Shown: positions 9,364 through 18,255 of the stretch, piece after piece
How the letters are laid out: every line of letters starts with the position of its first letter
How positions within the stretch are numbered: position 1 is the first letter of the stretch
Source of the DNA: a virus
Strand: one strand, 5' to 3'
IMG/VR virus record: IMGVR_UViG_3300031576_000018
Span: 26,840 to 90,839 of that record
Length of the DNA: 64,000 bases
Position numbers and translations under genes: made by a program
Notes under the pieces: generated by a model
What the model saw: only the letters and a program-made list of their open reading frames with translations
Told to the model about the DNA's origin: nothing
Databases searched by the model: none

Positions 9364-10159
9364 TCTTTGTCATAAATTTTCATTTCCAGATTTAAACGTA
9401 ACCCTTTATAGGCATTATAGGGATGGCTTTCTTGATCTTCTGGGCAACGTAGAACATTGGAAGAGTGTTATTGACCAGTTATTTTTTCAAAACCCCAATA
9501 AGGAACTGTGGTCCGGTGTGCAAATTCATGTATGGGATATTAAACATCCTAAGCTCAAGGAGTACGCTGAACAAAAGAAAGCTCACCTTCTCGATATAGA
9601 TTTTGATAAAGCAGGTGATCAATCTGCTGTCGGGCTTTACTTTGGTGCGGATGGTAAGGAGATTGCTTTAGGTGTCTGGACTGATTGTTCTTATGTGGGT
9701 TACCACCCGTATGAGTGGTCTTCTCTGGCATTGTCACATGAGCTCGGTCATCTTGTTCAAGACCTGTGCCAGTTAAATGAAGGCAGAACAGAGACAATTT
9801 ATAAACTTCTTTCTAGTCAGTGGGAAACGCTCAGACCAAAAAAGACTGAAAACGTTTATGAAGATTTTGCAGAATGTTACCGTGCTATCTTAGGGGATAA
9901 TCGAGTGAGGGGTTCTTATTCAGACGGTGTTTCTTTTCCTAACGCAGGTAAAGTGATTACATTTGTAACCCTGTGCTATTGGCTATCTACTAATTTAAGG
10001 AACAAAGAAATTTCTCAGCTAACCATTCAGGACTCTTGGATTGAGTGGGTTGAGGTGTCTTGGTTTTGGATATTTTCATTCAAAACAAGGTATGCTATTA
10101 ATAGGAACGTGGAGATGTTTAAAGATCAGAATATGAATTTTTCTTGGAGAAAGATGTAA
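9356..10159 (+). CDS. zinc metallopeptidase (HELGH) in the tail locus
   Basis: A 267-residue protein. I chose ATG 9356 because GGGGG lies seven bases upstream; ATG 9344 in frame is the alternative. Residues 124-133 read LALSHELGHL, the HExxH zinc-binding and catalytic signature (His128, Glu129, His132). About 40 residues later YEDFAECYRA offers Glu169 or Glu173 as the third ligand, as in gluzincins. No signal peptide or TM segment. It sits between fibre genes, so it may be a virion-carried protease acting on surface proteins or on fibre maturation. Peptidase fold is well supported; substrate is unknown. Confidence 0.65.
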   Translation: MFDLCHKFSFPDLNVTLYRHYRDGFLDLLGNVEHWKSVIDQLFFQNPNKELWSGVQIHVWDIKHPKLKEYAEQKKAHLLDIDFDKAGDQSAVGLYFGADGKEIALGVWTDCSYVGYHPYEWSSLALSHELGHLVQDLCQLNEGRTETIYKLLSSQWETLRPKKTENVYEDFAECYRAILGDNRVRGSYSDGVSFPNAGKVITFVTLCYWLSTNLRNKEISQLTIQDSWIEWVEVSWFWIFSFKTRYAINRNVEMFKDQNMNFSWRKM

Positions 10160-11628
10160 TGGCTAAACTAAGTTCTAAACAAATCGTAGGGTCTCAAGTA
10201 GATGAGAGGCTTATCTCTAAAACGGTAGGGTCTTCTGACTTATCTTATTCTACTTGTGAGGCGACTACATCAGGAGTGCTTAGAGTTCTAAACGCCTTGG
10301 CTATTAACAAAGGCTCTGGTGTTAACCCTAACAGACGAATTGACATCACATGTGGTGCTTCTGATGCTTTTTATGCCGAGGGTGCGGGTGAACAGGCAAA
10401 CGTTACATTAAAAAGAACAGGCACGGTGGGAACTGGTGTTAACCCTTACTTTCAAATGGGTAGGATTCAACCCTCTCCTGTAGCTGAAGCACAAATGAGT
10501 ACGTTTTTCGAGGACGATAACTCCGGTGGTCAAAAGAAAGTTTTCTCTGTGGAAAGTACAGGCACATTTGCTTCGATCACCCGTGGTGTTAGACGTTCTT
10601 GTTTTGAGAGTTTTATTACAGACGGGGATGATGAGCCTGTCTTTAGGTTAAACTCCTACGGTCATTCTGGTGAGATGGCTCTAGAGTTTGGTTCAGGGGG
10701 ATTAAACACTCCGGCTACCTACGACAAGTCTACTGATATTATGCTTCAAAGAAATCCTTCTGGGCATAAGATAGATATTATAACTGGAATTTATTCTTCT
10801 CCCAATACGACAAGGTATACCCGAATGGCTTTAGGGTCTACAGGAATGGATTTTTATCAGAATTCTACAGACCCTGCCCCCACCAGTACCTCTGCCAGAT
10901 TTTGGGATGACGGAAATACCAACTATGTGGGCTTAAAAGCTCCTTCGACAATAGCTTCTAATTTTGACCTTACCCTCCCTAGTTCGGCAGGTAGTGTGGG
11001 GGATTCTTTGACTCTGACAGGTGCTACTACATTTGGTTTCATAGCTAAGGCGAACGCCACACACACACACGCAACGACGGATATAACGTCGGGTACTTTT
11101 GCGGATGCACGTATTGCTTTCAGTAATGTTACACAGCATGTACCTATCTACCTAGAAGTCATAGCAGCGGATCAATTTATCACTGTTTCAGGATCAGACT
11201 GGCTTGTGAACGCAGGTGCTACACTTCAGAACGACGCAACAAACGCTGCTCTCTTAGTCAGGGCTTTTGACGATACGACTGACGAGGGCGTTGGCTTTTG
11301 GTTAGATGTTCCTAGTAACGCAACAAGCATTATTTTCAAAACAAGGGGTAGGGCTGCGACTGCATCGACTTCTGTGGTAAAACCTTTATTCGCTAAAAGG
11401 GGTATCCCCGATAATGGGGCTGTGGGTGCGTGGGCGAGTGTTGCCTTAGGGGACATTAACATCCCTAACAATACTCTTTTCCAAACAGATTCTACTACGC
11501 TAACCTTGGCAGCGGCTGGTTTGACAGCAGGGGCGCTCAGCCAGTGTCAACTCATACGAGATGCAGGTGCTTCTGACACCTTGACTGGGGACTTTATGTT
11601 ACTTTCACTTACAATAGCGTTTGTCTAA
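10159..11628 (+). CDS. tail fibre protein
   Basis: A 489-residue protein. ATG 10159 is preceded by GGAG and sits in the stop of the metallopeptidase (TAATG); a TTG at 10144 is less likely. It is rich in Ser, Thr, Gly and Ala. Around residue 305 it has the HTHATTDITSGTFADARI motif widespread in phage fibre proteins, with clustered histidines that bind metal in some fibres. The C-terminal 150 residues look like a separate beta domain, possibly a receptor-binding tip. Confidence 0.75.
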   Translation: MAKLSSKQIVGSQVDERLISKTVGSSDLSYSTCEATTSGVLRVLNALAINKGSGVNPNRRIDITCGASDAFYAEGAGEQANVTLKRTGTVGTGVNPYFQMGRIQPSPVAEAQMSTFFEDDNSGGQKKVFSVESTGTFASITRGVRRSCFESFITDGDDEPVFRLNSYGHSGEMALEFGSGGLNTPATYDKSTDIMLQRNPSGHKIDIITGIYSSPNTTRYTRMALGSTGMDFYQNSTDPAPTSTSARFWDDGNTNYVGLKAPSTIASNFDLTLPSSAGSVGDSLTLTGATTFGFIAKANATHTHATTDITSGTFADARIAFSNVTQHVPIYLEVIAADQFITVSGSDWLVNAGATLQNDATNAALLVRAFDDTTDEGVGFWLDVPSNATSIIFKTRGRAATASTSVVKPLFAKRGIPDNGAVGAWASVALGDINIPNNTLFQTDSTTLTLAAAGLTAGALSQCQLIRDAGASDTLTGDFMLLSLTIAFV

Positions 11629-11632
11629 AGAT

Positions 11633-12268
11633 ATGAGTGCTGAATTTAACGATTCGGATAATGAGCGATTTGACTCTGCTTCTAATATTGCTCCACCTAG
11701 CTCTGGGACGGTTATGTTCTGGCTTTACGCTAGGAGTGTCACCGGTAATAGGCGAATTTCCGGTGGTGAAACTACTTTTGAGTGTAGGCTGAATGGTGCA
11801 AGTATGCTCCATGAATTTTTTTCTAACAACGCCACTAACCCGACAGGACAAACGGCAACCATTAATACTTGGGAACACTGGGCGTTTACTTGGAATGGAA
11901 CAAACAAGAGTGTTTACAGGAATGGGGTTCAAGTATACTCTGCGACTAACACACACGGATCCCCAGTAACGGGTATATTCTGTATTGGTACTTCTCAACA
12001 CGACCTTGGTGGAACAAACTACTTTTATGGGGCTATTGACGATTACCGAGTTTATAACAGTGCTGTGTCCGCATCTATTATTCAGTCCATACACGCCGCC
12101 AAAGGTGGCGACTCCGTAAGAACTAGTCTTATTCATCAATGGCTTATGCGTGGTGGGGCGTTTGGGGCTGTTATGACCAACCAAGTTGACCATGCGGGTT
12201 CTGTAACTATGAATGTAGTGGGTAATCCTAATTACGGGGAGCTTATTTCTAATGGGAGGAGAAGGTAA
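11633..12268 (+). CDS. LamG/concanavalin-like lectin-fold fibre protein
   Basis: A 211-residue protein with the order of a LamG_3-type jelly-roll domain: VMFWLYAR strand, then WEHWAFTWNGTNKSVYRNG, and finally YFYGAIDDYRVYNSAVSAS near the C-terminus, which is diagnostic of this fold. Such domains bind glycans on fibres. The start is uncertain: ATG 11633 has no good ribosome site, and TTG 11621, overlapping the upstream gene, is possible. It ends overlapping the next ATG. Confidence 0.75.
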   Translation: MSAEFNDSDNERFDSASNIAPPSSGTVMFWLYARSVTGNRRISGGETTFECRLNGASMLHEFFSNNATNPTGQTATINTWEHWAFTWNGTNKSVYRNGVQVYSATNTHGSPVTGIFCIGTSQHDLGGTNYFYGAIDDYRVYNSAVSASIIQSIHAAKGGDSVRTSLIHQWLMRGGAFGAVMTNQVDHAGSVTMNVVGNPNYGELISNGRRR

Positions 12269-12729
12269 TGGCAGATGTTTTAAATAGGACAACTAAGCAA
12301 TTCTTGAGTAGTGTGAATACACCTGAGTACGCAGTTGAGGATTGGGTTATAAATCCAGATATGTCTTCAGTTGATGGTGTTCGTCAGGAGTACTTGAAGA
12401 TCTCTGGAGATTCAGTCTCTGAGATGACACAAGAGGAAAAGAACGCCTACGATAGTTCCGTCGAAGAGCATGTTCCTTTGTTTGAGGTAGAGGTTTCTTT
12501 TAAGGGCAAGATTCAGACTAAGACATGGTACGGGCTAGATAACGGAAATGGAACATATGCTAATAAGGCGAGTAGTATCACGAATATTTGGTCTGAGAGT
12601 AAGGTAACTTCAGAAGTCCATAGGTCATTTTTTAAGGACGGCTCGGTAAAATCCGAGGTTACTTACACTCTTTACACCAACCAAGTTGATAGTTCCACTA
12701 AACATCTAATTAGAAAGAAGGCAGTTTAA
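12268..12729 (+). CDS. small fibre-associated structural protein
   Basis: A 153-residue protein with a strong ribosome site (GGGAGGAGAAGG). Its first 60 residues (pattern Y-x-V-E-D-W-V-I-N-P-D-x-S, then KISGDSVSEMTQEEK) match a segment common to small phage fibre-associated proteins. The rest is beta-rich. It overlaps the lectin gene by one base and probably belongs to the same structure. Confidence 0.65.
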   Translation: MADVLNRTTKQFLSSVNTPEYAVEDWVINPDMSSVDGVRQEYLKISGDSVSEMTQEEKNAYDSSVEEHVPLFEVEVSFKGKIQTKTWYGLDNGNGTYANKASSITNIWSESKVTSEVHRSFFKDGSVKSEVTYTLYTNQVDSSTKHLIRKKAV

Positions 12730-12730
12730 A

Positions 12731-13672
12731 ATGGAAGTCCAAGGTTTCCAGACAAGTAACTATGATTCTGAAGGGGCATTAGTTGTCTCCGAACCATCTA
12801 AGGCTGGTATGAGTGGCAGTAATGGGCTAGACTTCCTGACTCCTAACATTTGTGATCAAACTACTTGGTATCAGCAAGCGACTCTTTCTGAGGATGTAAC
12901 ACTTTCTGAGATTTCGTCCACTGTCTTTAGGGATAACGCTAATACCACACATGTATGGATTAACCCATTTAAGCTAGCGGGTAGGGATTATAGGTTACTA
13001 TGGCTAGATGGTACGTTCAAGAGTTTACTAGATTTTCGACCTGAGTTCACAGCAAACGACACACCCGTCGCTTGGACAGATATAGCGAATGTTAACTTTC
13101 TTACTAGGGAAGTCACTTTTAGAACGTCCAAGTCTGGGCAGACTATAAAATTCACAGGGTTTAAGGTTCTTTCCACAAGTCACTTCCAATTTCTTCTTGT
13201 TCCGCCTGCTACAAAGATTTATGAGGTTAGCTATGTGGAGTGCCAATTTAGTCCTGACATAGGTTTTGAACAATTAAAACAATTTTTACGTTTTGAGGTC
13301 TTAATCGGAGCATTTTCCCAGACACCTTTTACTGATTTAGACTTTGATACGCGTTTCTGGGATGAGACTTGCTTCATGGCTAATGGTGGATCGCAAGGTC
13401 TTGCGTTTAGGCAATCTTTTACAGACCCCTATGCTTATGAGAGCGTGGGTAATCGGGGTGTTGGGAGTATCCCAGATTGGGGAGGAAAAGGACACACCTC
13501 TTTAGTGTTTCCGTTTAACTACGGGCAGTCTGTTAACCTTAAGTCTTCTGCTTTAATGGGCTTAAGATTACATGTTATAGACTCTGTGGATGCACTTGGT
13601 ACTGACTCTTCTGGTGCGTTGCAGGGTACTTTTGCTACAACTACTTTCTACGGTTATCTAAAGGATATGTAA
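12731..13672 (+). CDS. virion protein of unknown function
   Basis: A 313-residue beta-rich protein with many aromatic residues and no recognisable motif, TM segment or signal. It begins one base after the preceding stop. Its place among fibre genes suggests a structural role. Confidence 0.55.
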   Translation: MEVQGFQTSNYDSEGALVVSEPSKAGMSGSNGLDFLTPNICDQTTWYQQATLSEDVTLSEISSTVFRDNANTTHVWINPFKLAGRDYRLLWLDGTFKSLLDFRPEFTANDTPVAWTDIANVNFLTREVTFRTSKSGQTIKFTGFKVLSTSHFQFLLVPPATKIYEVSYVECQFSPDIGFEQLKQFLRFEVLIGAFSQTPFTDLDFDTRFWDETCFMANGGSQGLAFRQSFTDPYAYESVGNRGVGSIPDWGGKGHTSLVFPFNYGQSVNLKSSALMGLRLHVIDSVDALGTDSSGALQGTFATTTFYGYLKDM

Positions 13673-13675
13673 CAC

Positions 13676-14269
13676 ATGGTAGCCACGGTAAACTTCAATG
13701 CTTTTTCTGTTAAGGGTTGTATCGTATTCGAGAGTAATAGAGCTTCTCTTGTGGGTCATGCTATTAATGCTGTTACTCAAGGAGAGTTTAGTCATACTTT
13801 TATTTTTACAGGAATCGAGAAGGGAAAGAGTATTTTCGAGGCTAATGAACGTGGGGTTGTGTTTGACACTTTTGACCGTTATAGTTCTGTGGATCATAGG
13901 TTAGAGGTTTACGCACCTTATTCCCCTCACAGTAAAGTTCTTGAGTCACTAAGTGCATTGTACTTCGTTTACCAGCAAAAGCCAGAAGGCTATGGGTGGT
14001 TTGAGGTTTTAGGTAATGCCACAGCTAGGCTTGCTCAGGCTATAGGTTGTAAGAACTTTCGGAATCCCATAGATGTTGGGAAGATCTGTGTAGAGGTCGT
14101 CTTTGATTACCTTGAACTGCTAGACCTTATGGATGAGGAGATGTTAGAAGGTTTTTCTACTGACGTTTACTCCCCAACTGACTTGCTGAACTATGTTAAG
14201 TCTCGTCCTGATAGTTTTTATAAAATTCTGGACAAACCCTATGGCGTTAGTGGTGTTTACTCAGAGTAA
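13676..14269 (+). CDS. NlpC/P60-like permuted papain-fold hydrolase
   Basis: A 197-residue protein resembling the YiiX/YebB branch of NlpC/P60. It has a conserved FSHTFIFTG motif with His40, an IFEANERGVV strand with Glu55, and Cys138 in GKICVEVVFDYLE, the circularly permuted His-then-Cys order of that branch; a YSPTDLLNYV tail follows, as in that family. Members are thiol hydrolases acting on peptide or acyl bonds, some on cell walls. No signal peptide is visible. It may be a virion-associated wall or lipid hydrolase. Confidence 0.55.
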   Translation: MVATVNFNAFSVKGCIVFESNRASLVGHAINAVTQGEFSHTFIFTGIEKGKSIFEANERGVVFDTFDRYSSVDHRLEVYAPYSPHSKVLESLSALYFVYQQKPEGYGWFEVLGNATARLAQAIGCKNFRNPIDVGKICVEVVFDYLELLDLMDEEMLEGFSTDVYSPTDLLNYVKSRPDSFYKILDKPYGVSGVYSE

Positions 14270-14303
14270 CTAATTTGTATCTATAATTTTAAGAGGTATC
14301 TAT

Positions 14304-14642
14304 ATGGACACATTAAATCAAGAGGCTATAAATCACCTGACTTCTATAGCCACAGCAGAAGTAGTTAAGTTAGAGTTAGAAGAAAAAGCCAAGCCTGAAT
14401 CTGAACAACTTTCTGGTGAACTTAAAAAAAAGTTGGTTATCGCAGGTCTAAAGGAAACTCTTAATCAGTATGAGAAAACAGGTTTAGCGTTATACCACAC
14501 GGTAGACCAAAAAATTATAAAATTTCCACCGATTGTTACGCTTGTGGTAGATAACCTAATCCCTTACTTAAGTGACATTGTAGAGTGGGGTTATTTACAG
14601 GCTAATTCCATTCCTTGGTTTAATAGACATAAGAAGAGGTAA
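14304..14642 (+). CDS. small helical protein of unknown function
   Basis: A 112-residue, mostly helical protein with a ribosome site AAGAGG. The N-terminal half is acidic and may form a coiled coil. The C-terminal part (IVTLVVDNLIPYLSDIVEWGY) is moderately hydrophobic and could touch a membrane, and it ends in basic residues. A holin-related role is conceivable from size and this tail, but there is no clear TM helix. Confidence 0.5.
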   Translation: MDTLNQEAINHLTSIATAEVVKLELEEKAKPESEQLSGELKKKLVIAGLKETLNQYEKTGLALYHTVDQKIIKFPPIVTLVVDNLIPYLSDIVEWGYLQANSIPWFNRHKKR

Positions 14643-14664
14643 AAGGTCTTTTCTCAGTTAATGT

Positions 14665-14670
14665 TATAAT
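14665..14670 (+). promoter_or_regulatory. possible -10 element just before a fibre gene
   Basis: A perfect TATAAT lies only six bases before the ATG at 14677, with no ribosome site between. If used, it would give a leaderless mRNA. There is no good -35 at 17 bp, so this is weak. Confidence 0.25.
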
Positions 14671-14676
14671 TCAATT

Positions 14677-15483
14677 ATGACTTTTTCCTTGAGTGCAAAC
14701 ATACAAAATTATACAGATGCTTTGGCGTTCTTCCAGACGAAACTATTACTGGGAAACTGGAGCCAATTAGCCGATTTAGGTGGGGCGAGGCGTTATCGAA
14801 TTAAAACGCCTTTCAATACCGCAGGTCTTACTGACGAAGAGTACATGGACTTAATTATTTATGACAATCCCACAAACCTTACACTTTCTGCAGCCAAAGG
14901 GATGTCAGCAGGTGCGAATGACACAGAGACGCCTGCACCCAATAGAATTGTAATAGGCTCTTTATCTTTTCCTGTTATCGCTACCATACTAGTTACCAAC
15001 TCAAAAGTAGTACTCAGTCTGCAAGATTCTCAGGGTGTTGTTAAATCAGCGTTTCTCTGCGCTGTTAATTACCAACTACTTGACCTGCCTGGTATTACGA
15101 ATCCAACAAACTTATTTAATCTACAGAATAACTGTCACCTTATTGGAGACCCAGGGAATATTCCAGGCACAGCCTTTCTTCTCTACTACGGGGATAACTC
15201 GAATCCCAATCAGTTTAATAGCACAGCTAATGTAAAAGCAGTTGGTCCAGATAGAGCAATTATGCCAAATATTCAAAATAACAGGTATTGGTGTTCGACT
15301 GTGTTCGTAGGCAAGACGTTAGCAGGAAACTTCCAACAATCCATTTACGGTCTTTTAGACGGTGTAGTCACAAGTAACTCACCTGTTTTCTTCAACTATG
15401 ACATTTGTCCAGATCAAAATGGGGCTGAGTATAGAGCATACCGGAATCCAAGTTCGCAGACTGTGGGGATATTTAAAACATGA
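14677..15483 (+). CDS. virion structural protein of the fibre array (1)
   Basis: A 268-residue protein, first of six consecutive large structural genes. It is beta-rich and begins with a helix (ALAFFQTKLLLGNWSQLADL), then an RRYRIKTP strand. The general plan (short N-terminal helix, then long beta region ending in YRNPSSQTVGIFKT) is shared in outline with the next gene (YRGFKNLGSPTTVVIKET), suggesting distant paralogy. No catalytic motif. It overlaps the next gene by four bases. Confidence 0.6.
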   Translation: MTFSLSANIQNYTDALAFFQTKLLLGNWSQLADLGGARRYRIKTPFNTAGLTDEEYMDLIIYDNPTNLTLSAAKGMSAGANDTETPAPNRIVIGSLSFPVIATILVTNSKVVLSLQDSQGVVKSAFLCAVNYQLLDLPGITNPTNLFNLQNNCHLIGDPGNIPGTAFLLYYGDNSNPNQFNSTANVKAVGPDRAIMPNIQNNRYWCSTVFVGKTLAGNFQQSIYGLLDGVVTSNSPVFFNYDICPDQNGAEYRAYRNPSSQTVGIFKT

Positions 15484-16283
15484 GCTTTGCAGGATTTTTA
15501 AACAACAATAACCTAGGCGTTATACTCGATCAGATAAAAGTAGAAATGCAAGCGGGTCCTACTCCGTGGACATTTGTTTATGATGGGACTGCTTCTTCAA
15601 TCTCTGCAAACCGTGTATTGATTATGAAAACTAAGTCAGCAGTTAATAGCGCAGGAGCAGGAACGGAAGAATATTTTTACATCTGCTTAGAAATCACTCT
15701 TACGGGACCAGATATTTTACTTAGACTGTGTAAGACAGCTACAGGAGCGGGTGTGGTCACAGGGTTTACACCAACAATAGATGCACAGGGTCTTGGAAAG
15801 ATTACTCCCGTTGGAGCCCCTTACCATGCCTACATCGTGTTTAGTGCTAATCGCTTTGCTTTATTTATTGAGTCGTTCTCCGGAAGTGAGGGTGTTTTCG
15901 CTTGTTCAATGTTGACTATGATTCCTACAGGACAATCTGCTAGGAACTTTGCCCATTGTATGGGAAAGACAGATAATTCAAATAAGGTATGGGCTTTAGA
16001 CGCGCCTACTTTCTATACAGCAGACGATTATGATATTTTTGTTCCTGTAGAAGCAGACCAATTGAGTGTTCAAGGAACAGTACCTTTTCTTCATTACTGG
16101 GTGCAACACGCAGCCGTTTATAAGACAGCCCAGAATACGATGATTGGATTTCTAAACGGTGTCCATTTCATAACTGACCCTGCGGTCAATTTATTAGACA
16201 ACTTTACAATGCCCAATTTAGATAACTACAGGGGATTTAAAAATCTAGGCTCCCCAACAACCGTTGTTATAAAGGAGACTTAA
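15480..16283 (+). CDS. virion structural protein of the fibre array (2)
   Basis: A 267-residue protein coupled to its neighbour by an ATGA overlap. It has a central AYIVFSANRFALFIESFSG strand pair of a type common in phage virion proteins, and a YRGFKNLG C-terminal stretch like the YRAYRNPS end of the preceding gene. Probably part of the same appendage. Function not recognised. Confidence 0.6.
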   Translation: MSFAGFLNNNNLGVILDQIKVEMQAGPTPWTFVYDGTASSISANRVLIMKTKSAVNSAGAGTEEYFYICLEITLTGPDILLRLCKTATGAGVVTGFTPTIDAQGLGKITPVGAPYHAYIVFSANRFALFIESFSGSEGVFACSMLTMIPTGQSARNFAHCMGKTDNSNKVWALDAPTFYTADDYDIFVPVEADQLSVQGTVPFLHYWVQHAAVYKTAQNTMIGFLNGVHFITDPAVNLLDNFTMPNLDNYRGFKNLGSPTTVVIKET

Positions 16284-16284
16284 G

Positions 16285-18255
16285 ATGACTGTTTATGGAC
16301 CAATTGCCTTAGCAACCCCTGTATCCCTTTTCGATGGCATAGTTAATAGCATAGACGCAATTCGTAGTGGTAATGCCACGGGTTGGCATATTACCAAAGA
16401 TGCCAGAGATCCAGCCAGAGTTCCTATTGTTGCGGGTACGCCCAACCCCACAGGTCCTATAACACTAGCTAGAAATAGTGGAGTAGAGCAGTTAACTAAT
16501 TTTGAAGCGATATACCCCGCATTTAACCAGTTTGAAATTTTGGATGCTGTGAAAGACGGTGGTGGTGTTATTCACGCATTTATGCGGAGAGTTAACGGAA
16601 CCACGGTTGTTACAGATATCTTGCGAATAACATCCACAGATGGTGGGCATACGTTTTCTCCTTGGCAAACAGCTACACCGATTAACTTTGTGAGTCCTCC
16701 AATAGCGGGTGTACCTGTATCGATGAAGTTTTTTAAAAGGGTAGACCCAACACCCGGAGGTTGGGGTATTATTATAGGCTGGGCTGATTCTCCTACAGGT
16801 GTTCAAAAAAGAATATTCTTTGGAGAGACGCCTAATTTAACTTCGGTTAGTTTTTTTAATACGCCTCTTATTGTAGACGCGGGCGGAGGTTTTTTTAATC
16901 AGGACTTCGGTGGTTATTACTTTGTTAACCCTTCTTCTGTTGCGTATGTTTACACGATACACGGAGGTAGCATAAAAAGAATGACTATTACAGGAGATAC
17001 TATTTTAGGGGGAGTAACCGTAGGGCCTTTAACCCATTTTCAAAATTTAGGAAGTATACCCGGTATAGGGTTTCCAGTAACTAGTAGAATAGATGCTATT
17101 TGGATAGACGCAGGGAATGTTAAATTTATTGTCGCCTCAACAAAGGGTTCTTCTGCAACTGAATCTGGCTGTCATACTCTGACTACACCCAATTTGGAAT
17201 TAACCGAATCAATGACTCTTGTGCCAGGTGGGAGGGTATTTACAGGATTTTTAGATGGAACGGCTACAGCATCTGACAATCTTAACGCACCTTCAGCCGC
17301 ATTAAAAATTAGTAATAACACTGTAGAGAAATTATTTTGTACAAATAAGCGTTTCGCTTTAGGAAAATTTAGACTCATCATAAAGGACTTAAATCTCCCA
17401 GGCGACTTAGACGGCCTTCCCGATTTAGCAGGTAATAACTATGAACTGGTGGTATTAAAGTCAGATTACGTTTCTCCTATCGGTGGAGAATATAGCCTGG
17501 TTCTCCTCTACCCAGTAACTGTACCGGCTAACACAGATGCCTACACAGCTAGTAAACGACCTATCTTTATGCGTCCTGTTAGACGTTGGGCAGTTGGCGT
17601 GCCAGACAATATTAAACGTTTTTACTTTGAACCACACGCACTACCTAATGATGCCTATGGGCCTTCTATAGAAAGCCAGCCTACAGTAGGCGATTCCCAT
17701 CAACTTCACCTAAGAGTTGAGCAGCGAGTTATTCACGCGTATGTGGAAAGTTCTTTGAGTTTAAAGAAACAAATACTGCATTACAACATTCTCGATACTG
17801 AGATTGGAATGAATACAGGCAACGCAGAGTATAACCAGGATAATATTGTTACTTTAGCTATGGGAAGTGACCAAGGCGCTCAGTGCATTTATTTAGGGCG
17901 CAGTGGGGGTGTAGAAACTTCTGGGTTAAGAGGAACGGGTTATAGTTTTTATCCGTTAGGAACAATTGAGAGTTATCAGGGTGTCTTATCAGATAACAAC
18001 TTAGTAGATGGAATCGAATATGTGTTCGTTCCTTATGTGGCTGACAACGAAGGGACGTTTGTTACAGCTCCCAATAAAAACCTAATCTATGTTGCAGGAA
18101 GAATGAAAGATGTTTTTCTTCTAGGTACAACAAGTCCTAACTTATCTATTGTTTCCGTAGCTGGTGTGAGTTATAAACTATTTACCCCTTCGACAAATCC
18201 CGGTTCTAATTTTGCAGCTTGCTTGCCCAGTCATTTGTTAGTTCGGTGGGATTAA
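16285..18255 (+). CDS. large fibre-array protein (3), tandem paralogue
   Basis: A 656-residue protein starting one base after the previous stop. It begins LFDGIVNSIDAIRSGNATGW and ends in LLVRWD. The next gene has the same start pattern (LWDHICNSIDATRSGLATGW), the same length and the same ending. The body is beta-rich without motifs. A receptor-binding or capsular-appendage role is inferred from position and duplication. Confidence 0.65.
   Translation: MTVYGPIALATPVSLFDGIVNSIDAIRSGNATGWHITKDARDPARVPIVAGTPNPTGPITLARNSGVEQLTNFEAIYPAFNQFEILDAVKDGGGVIHAFMRRVNGTTVVTDILRITSTDGGHTFSPWQTATPINFVSPPIAGVPVSMKFFKRVDPTPGGWGIIIGWADSPTGVQKRIFFGETPNLTSVSFFNTPLIVDAGGGFFNQDFGGYYFVNPSSVAYVYTIHGGSIKRMTITGDTILGGVTVGPLTHFQNLGSIPGIGFPVTSRIDAIWIDAGNVKFIVASTKGSSATESGCHTLTTPNLELTESMTLVPGGRVFTGFLDGTATASDNLNAPSAALKISNNTVEKLFCTNKRFALGKFRLIIKDLNLPGDLDGLPDLAGNNYELVVLKSDYVSPIGGEYSLVLLYPVTVPANTDAYTASKRPIFMRPVRRWAVGVPDNIKRFYFEPHALPNDAYGPSIESQPTVGDSHQLHLRVEQRVIHAYVESSLSLKKQILHYNILDTEIGMNTGNAEYNQDNIVTLAMGSDQGAQCIYLGRSGGVETSGLRGTGYSFYPLGTIESYQGVLSDNNLVDGIEYVFVPYVADNEGTFVTAPNKNLIYVAGRMKDVFLLGTTSPNLSIVSVAGVSYKLFTPSTNPGSNFAACLPSHLLVRWD

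Noticed and set aside
11609-12292. 227-codon minus-strand frame
   Set aside because: It lies exactly under the LamG-like gene, has no ribosome site and unprotein-like composition.
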